A stretch of DNA of 64,000 nucleotides from Pandoraea terrigena (GCF_902459705.1 NZ_CABPRU010000001.1:806001-870000), one strand, 5' to 3'. Shown: positions 26,547-36,090, numbered from the stretch's first letter. A program made the numbers and translations. The notes: generated from the letters alone by a model not told the origin.

Positions 26547-27242
26547 ATGACTGGCGCAGCATCTCACTCTGTCTCTAACGTGATCCTCGTTCATGGCGCC
26601 TGGGCTGATGGCTCCAGCTGGGCCAAGATCATTCCTCTGCTGGCCGCCAGCGGCATGACCTTGACTGCCGTCCAGCTCCCGCTCACCAGTTTCGAGGCCG
26701 ATGTCGCGGCGGTTGGCCGTGCCATCGCGCGGGCGCAGGGAGATGTGGTCCTGGTCGGTCACAGCTATGCGGGCGCCGTGATCGGACAGGCAGGTAACGA
26801 TCCCAAGGTCAAACGGCTCGTGTACATCGACGCCTTTGCGCCGGATGCGGGGGAATCTGCGGGCTCTCTCTTCGCTCAGTTCGAAGCAGCGCCGCTAAAC
26901 GACGAAATCAGACCCGACGCGGAAGGGTTTCTGTCGCTCACCTCCAGGGGCGTCGCCACCCTGTTCGCACAGGACCTTGAACCCGCCGAGCAGAAGGTAG
27001 TCCACGCCACGCAAGGCCCGATCAACGGTGCCGCGCTCGGCGGCACACTGACACAGGCCGCATGGCACAGTCGTCCCACCTTCTACCTGATCGGCGAAGA
27101 CGATCAGGCCATCCTGCGCGTGGAGCAGGAACGCATGGCCGCGCGCATGAATGCAACGATCAAGCGCGTCGCTTCCAGCCATGTGCCGATGCTGTCACAT
27201 CCCGTGGTCGTCGCTGACTTCATCCTCCAGGCCGCCGCCTGA
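26547..27242 (+). CDS. Alpha/beta hydrolase, esterase-like
   Basis: 231 aa. The oxyanion segment is VILVHGAWADGSSW, the nucleophile elbow is VLVGHSYAGAV (catalytic Ser), the acid is in YLIGEDDQAIL, and the His is in ASSHVPMLSHP. It belongs to the EstC/salicylate esterase-like group of small single-domain hydrolases. It starts 38 bases after the HD gene in the same direction. Substrate unknown. Confidence 0.85.
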   Translation: MTGAASHSVSNVILVHGAWADGSSWAKIIPLLAASGMTLTAVQLPLTSFEADVAAVGRAIARAQGDVVLVGHSYAGAVIGQAGNDPKVKRLVYIDAFAPDAGESAGSLFAQFEAAPLNDEIRPDAEGFLSLTSRGVATLFAQDLEPAEQKVVHATQGPINGAALGGTLTQAAWHSRPTFYLIGEDDQAILRVEQERMAARMNATIKRVASSHVPMLSHPVVVADFILQAAA

Positions 27243-27294
27243 GATCACCACAGCCGCAGTATCCGTGCTGCCAGCCTGTTTCAGGAGCCGTCGC

Positions 27295-28167
27295 ATGAAC
27301 ACCTGTTCGGACACCGTCAAACTGCATGTCGAGGATCTCGGGATCAACGCTCCGGCGCTTGTGTTCCTGCATTACTGGGGAGGTTCCTCGCGCACGTGGC
27401 GGCATGTCACCCAGAGCCTAAGGCCCGCTTTTCGTACCATCGCGATCGATCAGCGAGGCTGGGGCCAGTCGGACAAGCCACCTGGCGGTTACACGCTAGC
27501 GGCTCTGGCCGATGATGCCCAACGGCTGATCGAAAGTCTCGGCCTCGATCGTTACATCCTGGTGGGGCATTCAATGGGCGGCAAAGTCGCGCAGCTGCTG
27601 GCATCGCGCCACCCGGCGGGATTGGCAGGGCTGGTGCTGGTGGCGCCATCGCCGCCATCTCCGATGAACGTGCCGCTTGCAGTCAGGCAAGGCATGGTCA
27701 ACGCCTACGACAGCCGGGAAAGCATCTTGGCCACCGTCCGGCAGGTGCTGGCGGCCAGTTCTCTTCAGCCGGACGATCTGGAAATAGTCATGGAGGACAG
27801 CCTGCAAGGCGCGCCCGCTGCGAAAGTGGCATGGCCGCTGGCCGCCAGCCAGGAAGACATCAGCGCGCAAGCCGCACTGATTCGCGTCCCCACCCTCGTC
27901 ATTTCGGGCGAAAAAGATCAGGTCGATCCACCTGCAGTGCTGCAGCGGGAGTTGATGACACGCATACCGTACGCCACTTTGCATATTCTGTCGGGCATTG
28001 GCCATCTCTCGCCCCTGGAAGCACCGGGTGACCTGTCAGACCTGATCCGGGGCTTTGCCGCGCCGTTAGTGGGCGCTATGCCCTCACAGATCGAGCCTGC
28101 GGAAGGGCCTCTTGCCGGTCTTAACATGATCGCGGGCACCGGTGAACGCGCGGCATCGCAGCGATGA
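27295..28167 (+). CDS. Alpha/beta hydrolase, second of the cluster
   Basis: 290 aa. It shows LVFLHYWGGSSRTW, where a Tyr-Trp pair replaces the more usual Gly after His, the nucleophile elbow ILVGHSMGGKVAQLL, the acid in ISGEKDQVDPP, and the His in LSGIGHLSPLEAP. The start is chosen from AGGAG 7 nt before the ATG at 27295. The C-terminal about 30 residues beyond the fold are Gly/Ala-rich. It is probably co-transcribed with the HD and MBL genes. Chloroperoxidase or lactonase-like activities are possible. Confidence 0.84.
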   Translation: MNTCSDTVKLHVEDLGINAPALVFLHYWGGSSRTWRHVTQSLRPAFRTIAIDQRGWGQSDKPPGGYTLAALADDAQRLIESLGLDRYILVGHSMGGKVAQLLASRHPAGLAGLVLVAPSPPSPMNVPLAVRQGMVNAYDSRESILATVRQVLAASSLQPDDLEIVMEDSLQGAPAAKVAWPLAASQEDISAQAALIRVPTLVISGEKDQVDPPAVLQRELMTRIPYATLHILSGIGHLSPLEAPGDLSDLIRGFAAPLVGAMPSQIEPAEGPLAGLNMIAGTGERAASQR

Positions 28168-28234
28168 TGAAGACTTCTTCATTTACACAATAGACCGCAT
28201 GTAGCCGTGCCCCTGCATATCCAAGGATAACCCC

Positions 28235-28996
28235 ATGTTTCAGATCCAGATCATCACCATTCCGATCTTGCCTTTTGGTATGGTCAACGCCCATCTCATC
28301 CGCAGCGAGGCCGGTTGTGTACTCATTGACACCGGCATTCCCGGATCGGAACTCAAGATCGGCAAGGTTCTGGCCGAACACAGGCTGACGTTTCGCGACA
28401 TCAAGTTGATCGTTGTCACGCATGCCCATACCGATCACGCCGGCAGCGCGGCACGTGTGCGCGCATTGTCTGGCGCGCCCATTCTGGCGCACCAGAATGA
28501 CGCGGATTTTTACAGCCGCAAGGAGCCGATGACTTATTGCACGACGAGTTGGGTCGGCAAGCTGTTTCTCAAGACACCAGTGCCGCACGAACCATACGAA
28601 GGCTTTGCCCCGGACATCATGATGACCAACGGTCACACGGTGAACCTGCTCGACTTCGGCGTTGATGGCGTCGTGCGGCATACTGGCGGCCATACGCCCG
28701 GCTCGATTGCCGTCGAGTTGTCGTCCGATGACATGATGGTCGGCGACCTGATCGCCTCAGGCATCCTGATAGGGGGGATGATCCGAAAGGGGCGAGCGAT
28801 TCGACCGCCGTTCGAAGATAATCCCGCCACGGTGTCGCGTGAACTGATCCGGATGGTGGAGAGCGGCGGCAAGCGGTTCCACATGGGGCACGGTGGGCCT
28901 TTGGAGGTCCGCGAGGTGCTGCGCCATGCCCAAGCTCTTGCGAAGCTGGAGAGCAATCCATGCGTCTCTGGCGAATGCGAACACCTGCATCACTAA
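28235..28996 (+). CDS. MBL-fold metallo-hydrolase
   Basis: 253 aa. The zinc motif is THAHTDHAG (H63, H65, D67, H68), with further ligands expected in HTGGHTPGS, VGDLI and FHMGHGGP. No signal peptide is seen, so it is cytoplasmic. The family hydrolyses thioesters, lactones and related bonds; glyoxalase II-like or lactonase roles are possible. Last gene of the run that starts with the HD protein, 67 bases after the second hydrolase. Confidence 0.87.
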   Translation: MFQIQIITIPILPFGMVNAHLIRSEAGCVLIDTGIPGSELKIGKVLAEHRLTFRDIKLIVVTHAHTDHAGSAARVRALSGAPILAHQNDADFYSRKEPMTYCTTSWVGKLFLKTPVPHEPYEGFAPDIMMTNGHTVNLLDFGVDGVVRHTGGHTPGSIAVELSSDDMMVGDLIASGILIGGMIRKGRAIRPPFEDNPATVSRELIRMVESGGKRFHMGHGGPLEVREVLRHAQALAKLESNPCVSGECEHLHH

Positions 28997-29050
28997 ACCT
29001 TCGTGAATCAGCGACTCGTGCTCGTCAAAAATGAGCTCTTGTCACGCGTT

Positions 29051-29117
29051 CCAATGTCAGTCTCTGGCCGGAAACGGTCGTCAGTTCCCCGGGGCCGATT
29101 CCGACCCTTCTCGGACG
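29051..29117. repeat. Dispersed intergenic repeat, copy B
   Basis: Contains the core TGGCCGGAAACGG (29065-29077), then TCGTCAG, a GGGGCCGATTCCGACCC block shared with copy C, and GACCCTTCT shared with copy D. It lies between the convergent MBL and LysR genes; the rest of 28997-29279 shows no gene. Confidence 0.6.
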
Positions 29118-29279
29118 TTTTTGTCGGCTGCCTTAAATGTCTCTTGTCGGAGATCGGCGGTCATCCGAATGCACATCACCTGACGAAGGTGGGCGGCCGC
29201 GATCGGCCATTCTCTGCAACAGCACGAGCATGCCCCTCGTCCCTCAATGAGCATTAACCATCAGCGTCAACAGTCCGTG

Positions 29280-30230
29280 CTAGGAAGACTTCATGCTCGA
29301 TGGGACGCTGGCTTTTGCCGCAGCGACGATCCACTTCCTGAACGCTCTGACGGCTTCGTCGTCCGCACGATCCACATTGACGACCATGGTGTAATCGGGC
29401 CCGCGCCAAACCGGTCCTTGCAACGGACACACGAGCCGCCCCGTGGCGATCTCGCGCTCGATGAGGGGCAGCGACGCCAGGGTCACGCCGAGGCCTTCCG
29501 TCGCTGCGGCCAATTGCAGAAACACGTGATCGAAATTGAGATGGCGTACACCCTGCATGGTCGGCTCGCCCGCCTCCCGTACCCACTCAGACCATGCTGT
29601 GCGCGTGCTCGTCGAATGCAGCCATGTGTGGTTGCGCAAATCGGCGACGGCGCGGAGCGGACGACTGACCAAAGCCTTTGGACTGCATGCGGGCAAGCGC
29701 AGGTCGGGCATCAGGATCGATGACTTGAGGCCGGCCGTGTCCTCGGGGCCGGAGCGCACGCCGACGTCGAATGCATCGCTGACATAGCGGAGCCGGCGCG
29801 AAGTGGTCGAAAGCCTCACATCGACGTCCGGATACAGCGCCTGGAAATCTGCCAGCCTGGGAATAAGCCAGCACAGCGCGAAGCTCGCCAGCGCATTCAC
29901 GCGCACCACACCCCTGATTCGACGCGTGATCGATTCCCGTCGCAACAGGCCCACCGAACTGCCCAGCTGCGCGAACGCGCCGTTGACATCGCCGAGCAAT
30001 GTGGTTCCCTCGTCGGTGGGCACGACGCCGCGCGCGCGACGCTCGAACAACGGAACGCCGAACCAGTCTTCCAGCATGCGGATTTGCTTGCCCACGGCCC
30101 AATGCGTCACGTGAAGCTCGTTCGCCGCACCCGCGAAGCTGCCGAGACGGGCCACCGCCTCGAAGTACCGCAAGGCATTCAATGGAGGTAATTTTTCGGT
30201 ATCCGAGGCCACGCGCTTCCTGGTACTCAT
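29280..30230 (-). CDS. LysR-family regulator (GcvA-like)
   Basis: 316 aa. The N-terminal winged helix (LPPLNALRYFEAVARLGSFA, then VTHWAVGKQIRMLEDWFGVP) matches the GcvA/AmpR subgroup, followed by a LysR effector domain. It is divergent from an MFS exporter and a ketopantoate reductase-like gene, with about 130 bp between starts, so those are its probable targets. Confidence 0.88.
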   Translation of the reverse strand: MSTRKRVASDTEKLPPLNALRYFEAVARLGSFAGAANELHVTHWAVGKQIRMLEDWFGVPLFERRARGVVPTDEGTTLLGDVNGAFAQLGSSVGLLRRESITRRIRGVVRVNALASFALCWLIPRLADFQALYPDVDVRLSTTSRRLRYVSDAFDVGVRSGPEDTAGLKSSILMPDLRLPACSPKALVSRPLRAVADLRNHTWLHSTSTRTAWSEWVREAGEPTMQGVRHLNFDHVFLQLAAATEGLGVTLASLPLIEREIATGRLVCPLQGPVWRGPDYTMVVNVDRADDEAVRAFRKWIVAAAKASVPSSMKSS

Positions 30231-30359
30231 AGGTGACTTTTTCTCCCGTCCGACTCAATTTTATGTCAGTTGTTGCACGGGTGGAGCGACCGTACACTTC
30301 GGTCTGGCTTGCAACGATATGCGCGACGTGACTCGCACTTGCGCGCCCTGGTTCAACGA

Positions 30360-31574
30360 ATGCGACTTTTCTTCCTTTCCGCGCCGGCGACGAACACAGC
30401 CGAGTGCCCCGATCCGACCCGCTCCGCGCAACGCAAACGCGTTTTATGGCTCTCGTGCACGGCGCACGCGTTGCACGACGGCTACACTGACATGATCTAC
30501 GCGCTGTTGCCTACATGGCAGGCGGATTTCGGCCTCGGCTACGGCGCGCTCGCGCTGTTGCGCGGCATCTACGCGGGCACCATGGCGACGCTGCAAGTGC
30601 CTGCTGGCAGCCTGGCACGCTTGCTTGGCACGCGCGCGACGCTCGCAATCGGCACGCTACTCGCCGCGCTAGGCTATGCCCTCGCGGGCATGTCGGGTTC
30701 TTTGCTGGGGCTATGCGTTGCGCTCACTGTGTCGGGTTGCGGATCGAGCACGCAGCATCCGCTCGCGTCGGGCTCCGTGTCGCGTGCATACGGACGCAAC
30801 GCGCGTGCTCCGCTCAGTGTCTATAATTTTGCAGGCGATCTCGGCAAATCCGCGCTGCCCGCGGCCGTTTCGCTGCTGATTAACTTCATGCCGTGGCGTC
30901 ATGCGCTGTGGGCGATGTCGGCCATCGGCATTCTGGTCGCGCTGGTCATCGCACTTTTCCTCCCTTCGGTGCGCGGAATCGAGTCGTCAGCCGAAGCGAC
31001 GGCCAGCGAAGCCACGCAAGGTTCGCAAAGCGGATTCTCGCTGCTGTTCGCGATCGGCGTGCTCGATACCGCTGTGCGGATGGGCTTGCTCACGTTTCTG
31101 CCGTTTCTCCTGCGCTCGAAAGGCATCTCGCCTCAGATGATGGGTACGGCGCTGGCGCTGGTTTTCATCGGCGGCGCTGCGGGCAAGTTTGCTTGCGGCG
31201 CGCTCGGCGCGCGGGTCGGCGTGATAGGAACGGTGTTCACTACCGAAGGCGCCACCGCGGTGCTGATTCTCGCCGTGATCTGGCTGCCGCTCGCGCCCGC
31301 GATGATCCTGCTGCCGCTGCTCGGTGTGATGCTCAACGGCACGTCGTCGGTGCTTTATGGCACGGTGCCCGAACTCACGCCGGCCGGCCGCACCGAGCGG
31401 GCGTTCGCGCTCTTCTACACCGGCACGATCGCATCGGGGGCACTCGCGCCGGTCGCGTACGGACTGGTGGGCGATCGGATCGGCGTGCACGGCGCGACGA
31501 TCGCGACCGCCGCCACCGCGCTTGTCATCTTTCCATTAGCGCTTGCGCTTCGCCGTCATCTGAGCACGACGTGA
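30360..31574 (+). CDS. MFS transporter (fosmidomycin resistance Fsr-like)
   Basis: Inner-membrane exporter, 404 aa with 12 TM segments. The N-terminus HALHDGYTDMIYALLPTWQ and the TM5 region SGCGSSTQHPLASGSVSRAY are the Fsr subgroup marks. The ATG at 30360 is the closest to the family start but lacks a clear SD; an in-frame TTG at 30270 would add 30 unlikely residues. It is followed 40 bases later by a ketopantoate reductase-like gene. Drug efflux or metabolite export is possible. Confidence 0.82.
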   Translation: MRLFFLSAPATNTAECPDPTRSAQRKRVLWLSCTAHALHDGYTDMIYALLPTWQADFGLGYGALALLRGIYAGTMATLQVPAGSLARLLGTRATLAIGTLLAALGYALAGMSGSLLGLCVALTVSGCGSSTQHPLASGSVSRAYGRNARAPLSVYNFAGDLGKSALPAAVSLLINFMPWRHALWAMSAIGILVALVIALFLPSVRGIESSAEATASEATQGSQSGFSLLFAIGVLDTAVRMGLLTFLPFLLRSKGISPQMMGTALALVFIGGAAGKFACGALGARVGVIGTVFTTEGATAVLILAVIWLPLAPAMILLPLLGVMLNGTSSVLYGTVPELTPAGRTERAFALFYTGTIASGALAPVAYGLVGDRIGVHGATIATAATALVIFPLALALRRHLSTT

Positions 31575-31614
31575 GTTGTCAGGTACGCGCGACGCTCAAC
31601 AAATCAGGAAGCCT

Positions 31615-32511
31615 ATGACAATGCATGACACTCCGACGATCGCCCTGGTGGGCCCCGGCGCAATCGGCACCACCGTTGCCGCTGCGCTTCACGAAGCAGG
31701 CCGTACACCGGCGCTGTTCGGGCGCACCGCACACGACCATCTGCACTTGCGATTCGACGGCGGCCAGATTCGCGTGCCCGGTCCCGTGCGGACAAGTCCG
31801 GTCGGCATCGAAACGACGTTCGATCTCGTCTTCGTCGCGGTGAAGACGACGCAGGTCGAAACAGCGTCGACGTGGCTGTCCGCGTTGTGCGGCGAGAAGA
31901 CCGTGGTTTGCGTGTTGCAGAACGGCGTGGAACAAAGGGATCAATTCGCGCCTTACGTGTCGAAAGACCGTGTGCTGCCTTCGGTGGTCTGGTTTCCTGC
32001 TCAACGGGAAGCCGATGCCTCGGTGTGGCTGCGTGCGAAACCAAGACTTACATTGCCGGACACGCCGGCGGCGCAGGCCGTCGTGACGGCGTTGCGCGAT
32101 ACCCGCTGTTCCGTGGATGTGACCGAGGACTTCACCAGCATCGCGTGGCGCAAACTGCTTCAGAACGCAGTCGCCGGATTGATGGTTCTGACGGGCCGCC
32201 GCGCCGGCATGTATTCCCGCGCCGATATCGAACACCTGTCGCTCGCGTATCTGAAGGAGTGCATCGAGGTCGCTCGTGCGGAAGGCGCGACACTAGGCGA
32301 TGAAGTCATGCGAGAAATCGTCGATGGATTCCGGCGCGCACCTGCCGACCTCGGCACATCGATCCTCGCCGACCGGCAAGCAGGCCGGCCGCTCGAATGG
32401 GATAGCCGGAACGGCGTCATACAGCGTTGCGGCCGCGCGCGTGGCATCGCCACGCCGGTCAGCGATCTAATCGTGCCGCTGCTGACGGCGGCGAGCGATG
32501 GACCGGGTTAG
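31615..32511 (+). CDS. Ketopantoate reductase-like oxidoreductase (PanE/ApbA family)
   Basis: 298 aa. The NADP-binding motif is LVGPGAIGTTVAAALHEAG at the N-terminus, and the conserved DLVFVAVKTTQVE and LQNGVEQRD segments follow. The C-terminal domain has the catalytic Lys region in AWRKLLQNAVAG. AGGA lies 6 nt before the ATG at 31615. Coupled to an exporter rather than to pan genes, so it may reduce another 2-keto acid; the true panE is likely elsewhere. Confidence 0.84.
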   Translation: MTMHDTPTIALVGPGAIGTTVAAALHEAGRTPALFGRTAHDHLHLRFDGGQIRVPGPVRTSPVGIETTFDLVFVAVKTTQVETASTWLSALCGEKTVVCVLQNGVEQRDQFAPYVSKDRVLPSVVWFPAQREADASVWLRAKPRLTLPDTPAAQAVVTALRDTRCSVDVTEDFTSIAWRKLLQNAVAGLMVLTGRRAGMYSRADIEHLSLAYLKECIEVARAEGATLGDEVMREIVDGFRRAPADLGTSILADRQAGRPLEWDSRNGVIQRCGRARGIATPVSDLIVPLLTAASDGPG

Positions 32512-32669
32512 ACTCAGCACGGCCGTCTGTGTTCGATCCATGCATCCAGGAGCCGGATAGGACGTTGACGGGTTTCGAAGTCAACCGGCCGTCCGAGTGT
32601 CCGGCCTTTGATTCAGGCGAACGGCAGAAGCTAGCCGAATTCAGGAGCTCGAAGCTGGGATGCGCCTTG

Positions 32670-33413
32670 CTACGTGAGATTCAACCCACCATCCGACAGC
32701 AGAATTTCTCCAGTTAGATAGTCTGAGGCGACCAGCATCATGACAGCCTGAGCAATGTCTTCCGGACTAGCTGACCGCCGCATTGGGGCCCTCGTCTTCC
32801 AAAGCGCCTGTGCCTGCGTCCAGTCTGCGGTCAATGGTGTATCCACCAGTCCGGGAGCAACAGCATTTACCCGAATATCGGGCGCGAGCGATACCGCCAG
32901 CAGGCGAGTCATGTGGTTTAGTGCAGCCTTCGTCGCCGCGTAAGGGATTGACGCGCCCTTTGGCCGAACACCCGCATGCGAGCTAATGTTGATCACGCAA
33001 CCTGGGCGGCCACGTTGAACTGCGTCACGTAATGCAGGTTCCGCCTCGGCTATCAAACGAAACGGAGCCACCACATTGACCTCGTGCAGTTCCGCCCACA
33101 CCGCTGGTGTAGCTGCAGCCAGATCTGCATGCGGGATGACCCGGCTGATCCCCGCATTGTTGACCAGAACGTCGAGTCGTCCCCACGTGGCGACGGCTTC
33201 ACGGATAAGCCGTACCCTGTCCGCATCGTCAGCCAGGTCAGCCTGTACGTAGATGGCTGAACCGAGTTCGCGAGCCAATGCTTGACCTGTTTCTGCTGAA
33301 CTGCGCGAATGCAAGACAACTGAGAATCCTTCGCTTGAAAGCCGCCTGGCGATGGCGGCGCCGATGCCAGAAGTCGAACCGGTAACAAGCGCGACAGGGG
33401 ACGCAATTTTCAT
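32670..33413 (-). CDS. Short-chain dehydrogenase/reductase (FabG-like)
   Basis: Classical SDR, 247 aa. The cofactor motif is VTGSTSGIGAAIA, with NNAG in the middle, catalytic Ser in NISSHAGV and YAATK holding Tyr/Lys. The basic residue after strand 2 (LHSRSSAE) suggests NADP(H). Convergent with the ketopantoate reductase gene and flanked downstream of its start by repeat copy C. No partner gene, so the substrate cannot be inferred. Confidence 0.9.
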   Translation of the reverse strand: MKIASPVALVTGSTSGIGAAIARRLSSEGFSVVLHSRSSAETGQALARELGSAIYVQADLADDADRVRLIREAVATWGRLDVLVNNAGISRVIPHADLAAATPAVWAELHEVNVVAPFRLIAEAEPALRDAVQRGRPGCVINISSHAGVRPKGASIPYAATKAALNHMTRLLAVSLAPDIRVNAVAPGLVDTPLTADWTQAQALWKTRAPMRRSASPEDIAQAVMMLVASDYLTGEILLSDGGLNLT

Positions 33414-33482
33414 GGTTGTTGACGTGGATGAAAGTCGTTATCTGATGTTCATTCGTCGATTGTCGACGATCCAGTTGACTGT

Positions 33483-33543
33483 GTCGAATGGCTCTTACTG
33501 GCCGGTAACGGCCATCGCAGTCCGCCGGGCCGATTCCGACCCA
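33483..33543. repeat. Dispersed intergenic repeat, copy C
   Basis: Begins GTCGAATGGC as copy D does, has the core TGGCCGGTAACGG (33499-33511) and ends in GGGCCGATTCCGACCC like copy B. It lies in the 472-base gap 33414-33885, which otherwise shows only short unassignable open frames. Confidence 0.6.
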
Positions 33544-33885
33544 CAAGCGACAGATGCGCCGCTCCAAAGCAGTCGCTTAGGCTCTCACGTTATCCATGGA
33601 TGTCTCAAGGCGAACTTGTCGAACACCAAAGTCTTCGATTCTCTGGAGGCGACATCGACAGGCGAAGAGCGATAGCGTCGACGGCCTGATCAACCGAAAC
33701 GTTAGCTATGCAGACTCTGAGGTACGCTGATTCAACAACGTGAATGGAAGTCGCGCAAGGCTATGCAAAGACACTGCTGATCCCCCGCTTTACGTCAGAC
33801 CGATGTGGTGCGCCGAGCGAAACGCCTGGCGCAAACCGAGGCCGGCCCTCACTGATCTCGCGGGCGGCGCTGGTTGGCGGCGAGA

Positions 33886-34734
33886 TCAATCGACGCTGGC
33901 GGCCATGTCCGCCAGCGCTCGCCGCGCCGTCTCGGCGAAATACGACAGGGTGCTGACAAACCACCCATGCGCCTGGGAAACAAACGCATCTGAAAGCGTC
34001 ACGGCGCGACGGGTCTCGTTGTGCGTCAGCACCCCGCGCGTCTCTGCTTCGTTGATTACATTGCGCACGTGAGATTTCGAAATGCCCAGATCCGATGCGA
34101 TCTGGCTGCTGCTGAGCTTGAGCCAGTGCCGCGTATCGTGCGATGCGGTGCTCGCCAGTACGCAACGACAATGCTCGCGCAACAGGAAGAATGCAATCCG
34201 GTCCCCGCATTCGTTTTGATGGGCCCAGTTGACCAACGGAAATTGTGGAAACTGCGTCGTAACGTTGTCGAGAATTAGCCGCGAATGCAGTACGTAATGC
34301 GAAAAGAAAATGTCGTCGCGCCGCATGCGGTCGGCACCACCCCGATCAATCAACCCGAGCGATTCACAGCATTCCAGATGCTTGATCAACCATTGGCGCA
34401 AACCGTCGATGGTCCGCGGACCCGGTACCAGATACTTGAGGCGCCGGTCGTCCTGATCGGGCTCGACCGAAATGAGCCTGGCCACCCGCAGTACCGCAAA
34501 AAAGCTCGCCAGTGTACGCGAATAGCCAATCAGGTTTTGCAGTCGCGACAAGGTGGGGCGCTCACCGGTTCCTGCCAGATATTCGTAATGCATGACGATC
34601 ACACGCCCCAAGGCATGCGACTGCATCACTCGCCCAAACAGCTTGTTGATCAGCCGCTCACCACAGAATAGATGCAACAGCGAATCGCAGTAATCATGCA
34701 TGGGCTGTTCATAAGGTGATGCCGGCGGCCCCAT
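33886..34734 (-). CDS. Regulator with two winged-helix-like segments
   Basis: 282 aa, not recognised as a named family. Residues 60-115 look like a MarR-type winged helix (LSRLQNLIGYSRTLASFFAV, then a wing with DDRRLKYLVPGP). Residues 205-250 show a second helix-turn-helix (SSSQIASDLGISKSHVRNVI) followed by a wing. No signal or TM segment. The start could also be the Met at residue 12. It is divergent from the carbonic anhydrase gene with a 223-bp AT-rich gap, so it may control it. Confidence 0.65.
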   Translation of the reverse strand: MGPPASPYEQPMHDYCDSLLHLFCGERLINKLFGRVMQSHALGRVIVMHYEYLAGTGERPTLSRLQNLIGYSRTLASFFAVLRVARLISVEPDQDDRRLKYLVPGPRTIDGLRQWLIKHLECCESLGLIDRGGADRMRRDDIFFSHYVLHSRLILDNVTTQFPQFPLVNWAHQNECGDRIAFFLLREHCRCVLASTASHDTRHWLKLSSSQIASDLGISKSHVRNVINEAETRGVLTHNETRRAVTLSDAFVSQAHGWFVSTLSYFAETARRALADMAASVD

Positions 34735-34957
34735 CCGAATTTCCCCCGTTTGGCTACATCAATTTGCTTTCTGTTTTTCCCTCTTTCTGCGGCGGCGAAG
34801 TGCATTAAAGAATAGTGCTAAATATACATGCAAAAATTGGACTTCCACGAACAATACCGACCTCGATACGATTGCAGCGTCCCGATCGTCAGACAACATC
34901 GCCAGGGCCAAAAGCATTTGCTCAAAACAACGTAGTCCAAGACCAAAGGAAACGATT

Positions 34958-35680
34958 ATGTGCGACCACCACGCTCCCTCGATGTCCCGCCGTCAGTTGC
35001 TTTTCGCTGGCGCCGCCGCGATAACTCTCGCCGGCGTCACCGCCGAGGACGGTTTTGCAGCAGAACCGTCGGCTGGCCCGGCGCCGAATGCGATTGCGCC
35101 CGATGTGGCGCTCGCCCGTCTGATGGAAGGCAATGCGCGTTACGTCGCCAATGCGCCCTCGAACAAGGACTACTCTGCCGGACGCGCGGCACGGGTAACG
35201 GCTCAATACCCCATCGCCGCGATCGTCAGCTGCGCGGACGCGCGCGTCGCTCCGGAACTGGCTTTCGATCAGGGGCCCGGCGACCTCTTCGTCGTGCGCG
35301 TTGCTGGAAATTTCGTCAACGACGATGGACTGGCAAGCCTCGAGTATGGCGTCAAGTTTCTTGGTGTACCGCTGGTCATGGTTCTCGGACATACCAACTG
35401 CGGCGCAGTGTCGGCCACGGTGAAGATGATTCAGGAGAAGGCTGTCATGCCGGGCCATCTGGCCGACATGGTGCAGTCCATCAAGCCGGCCGTCCTGGCC
35501 GCCAGACATGACGGGGGGGAACGGGATCTTGCGGCAAGGGCCACGATTGAGAATGTGCGCATCAACGCCGGTCGCTTGACTGTCTCCAAACCGATCCTTG
35601 GGCACTACGTGAAGGACGGCCGGGTGAAAGTGGTCGGCGCCATGTACGATCTGGCCACCGGCAAGGTCAGCATTTTGTAA
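34958..35680 (+). CDS. Exported beta-carbonic anhydrase
   Basis: Reversible hydration of CO2, probably in the periplasm; 240 aa. A twin-Arg signal is visible (SMSRRQLLFAGAAAITLAG) with cleavage expected around residue 35. The zinc site of beta-class enzymes is complete: C92, D94 and R96 (CADAR), then H145 and C148 (HTNC). The fold core FVVRVAGNFV is intact. Beta enzymes are usually cytoplasmic, so export is notable, though such forms are known in proteobacteria. Single gene, divergent from the two-segment regulator. Confidence 0.9.
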   Translation: MCDHHAPSMSRRQLLFAGAAAITLAGVTAEDGFAAEPSAGPAPNAIAPDVALARLMEGNARYVANAPSNKDYSAGRAARVTAQYPIAAIVSCADARVAPELAFDQGPGDLFVVRVAGNFVNDDGLASLEYGVKFLGVPLVMVLGHTNCGAVSATVKMIQEKAVMPGHLADMVQSIKPAVLAARHDGGERDLAARATIENVRINAGRLTVSKPILGHYVKDGRVKVVGAMYDLATGKVSIL

Positions 35681-35699
35681 CGGCGGCATGCGTCGTGCA

Positions 35700-36070
35700 A
35701 CGCGTCCGTCGCAGCCGCATGAAATCCGCGCGAGCATCTCGCGGTATTTCTTCGACGGGCGCGTTCATGGCAGCTCGGACCTTTGACGGGATGTGACAGG
35801 GTTTCGTGCGCACCACGTGTACGTCGGCACCGAGTGCAGCTTTCGCTGTCCATCACGAGTTTGAGACGTCGCCGCGCAAATAGGGCGCCATCAGCCAGCA
35901 CGGCAGCCAGGCCAGCGCCGGCCGCACCGGCGTCCGCGATCGTCTGAGGATCGTCATGGTACCGGTGCGCAACAGGGCGGCACTCATGGACCGTGCCATC
36001 CGGCGCGAACACGCGCCCCGGGAAACAGTGCCCGCCGCGCCTACCGAAGCTCAGGCGAGGTCGTTGATTG
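35700..36070 (-). pseudogene. Remnant of a LysR-family regulator (C-terminal half, frameshifted)
   Basis: Minus-strand translation from about 36066 reads GGHCFPGRVFAPDGTVHECR and then DDPQTIADAGAAGAGLAAVL, which matches the effector-domain end of LysR proteins. The match continues in another frame from 35822: VHVVRTKPCHIPSKVRAAMN and VEEIPRDARADF, the usual C-terminus. So there is at least one frameshift near 35825-35870. The DNA-binding half is absent; the remnant stops next to repeat copy D. Nothing else is seen in 35681-36322. Confidence 0.65.
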
Positions 36071-36090
36071 AAAACGGTTCCCGTGGCGAT

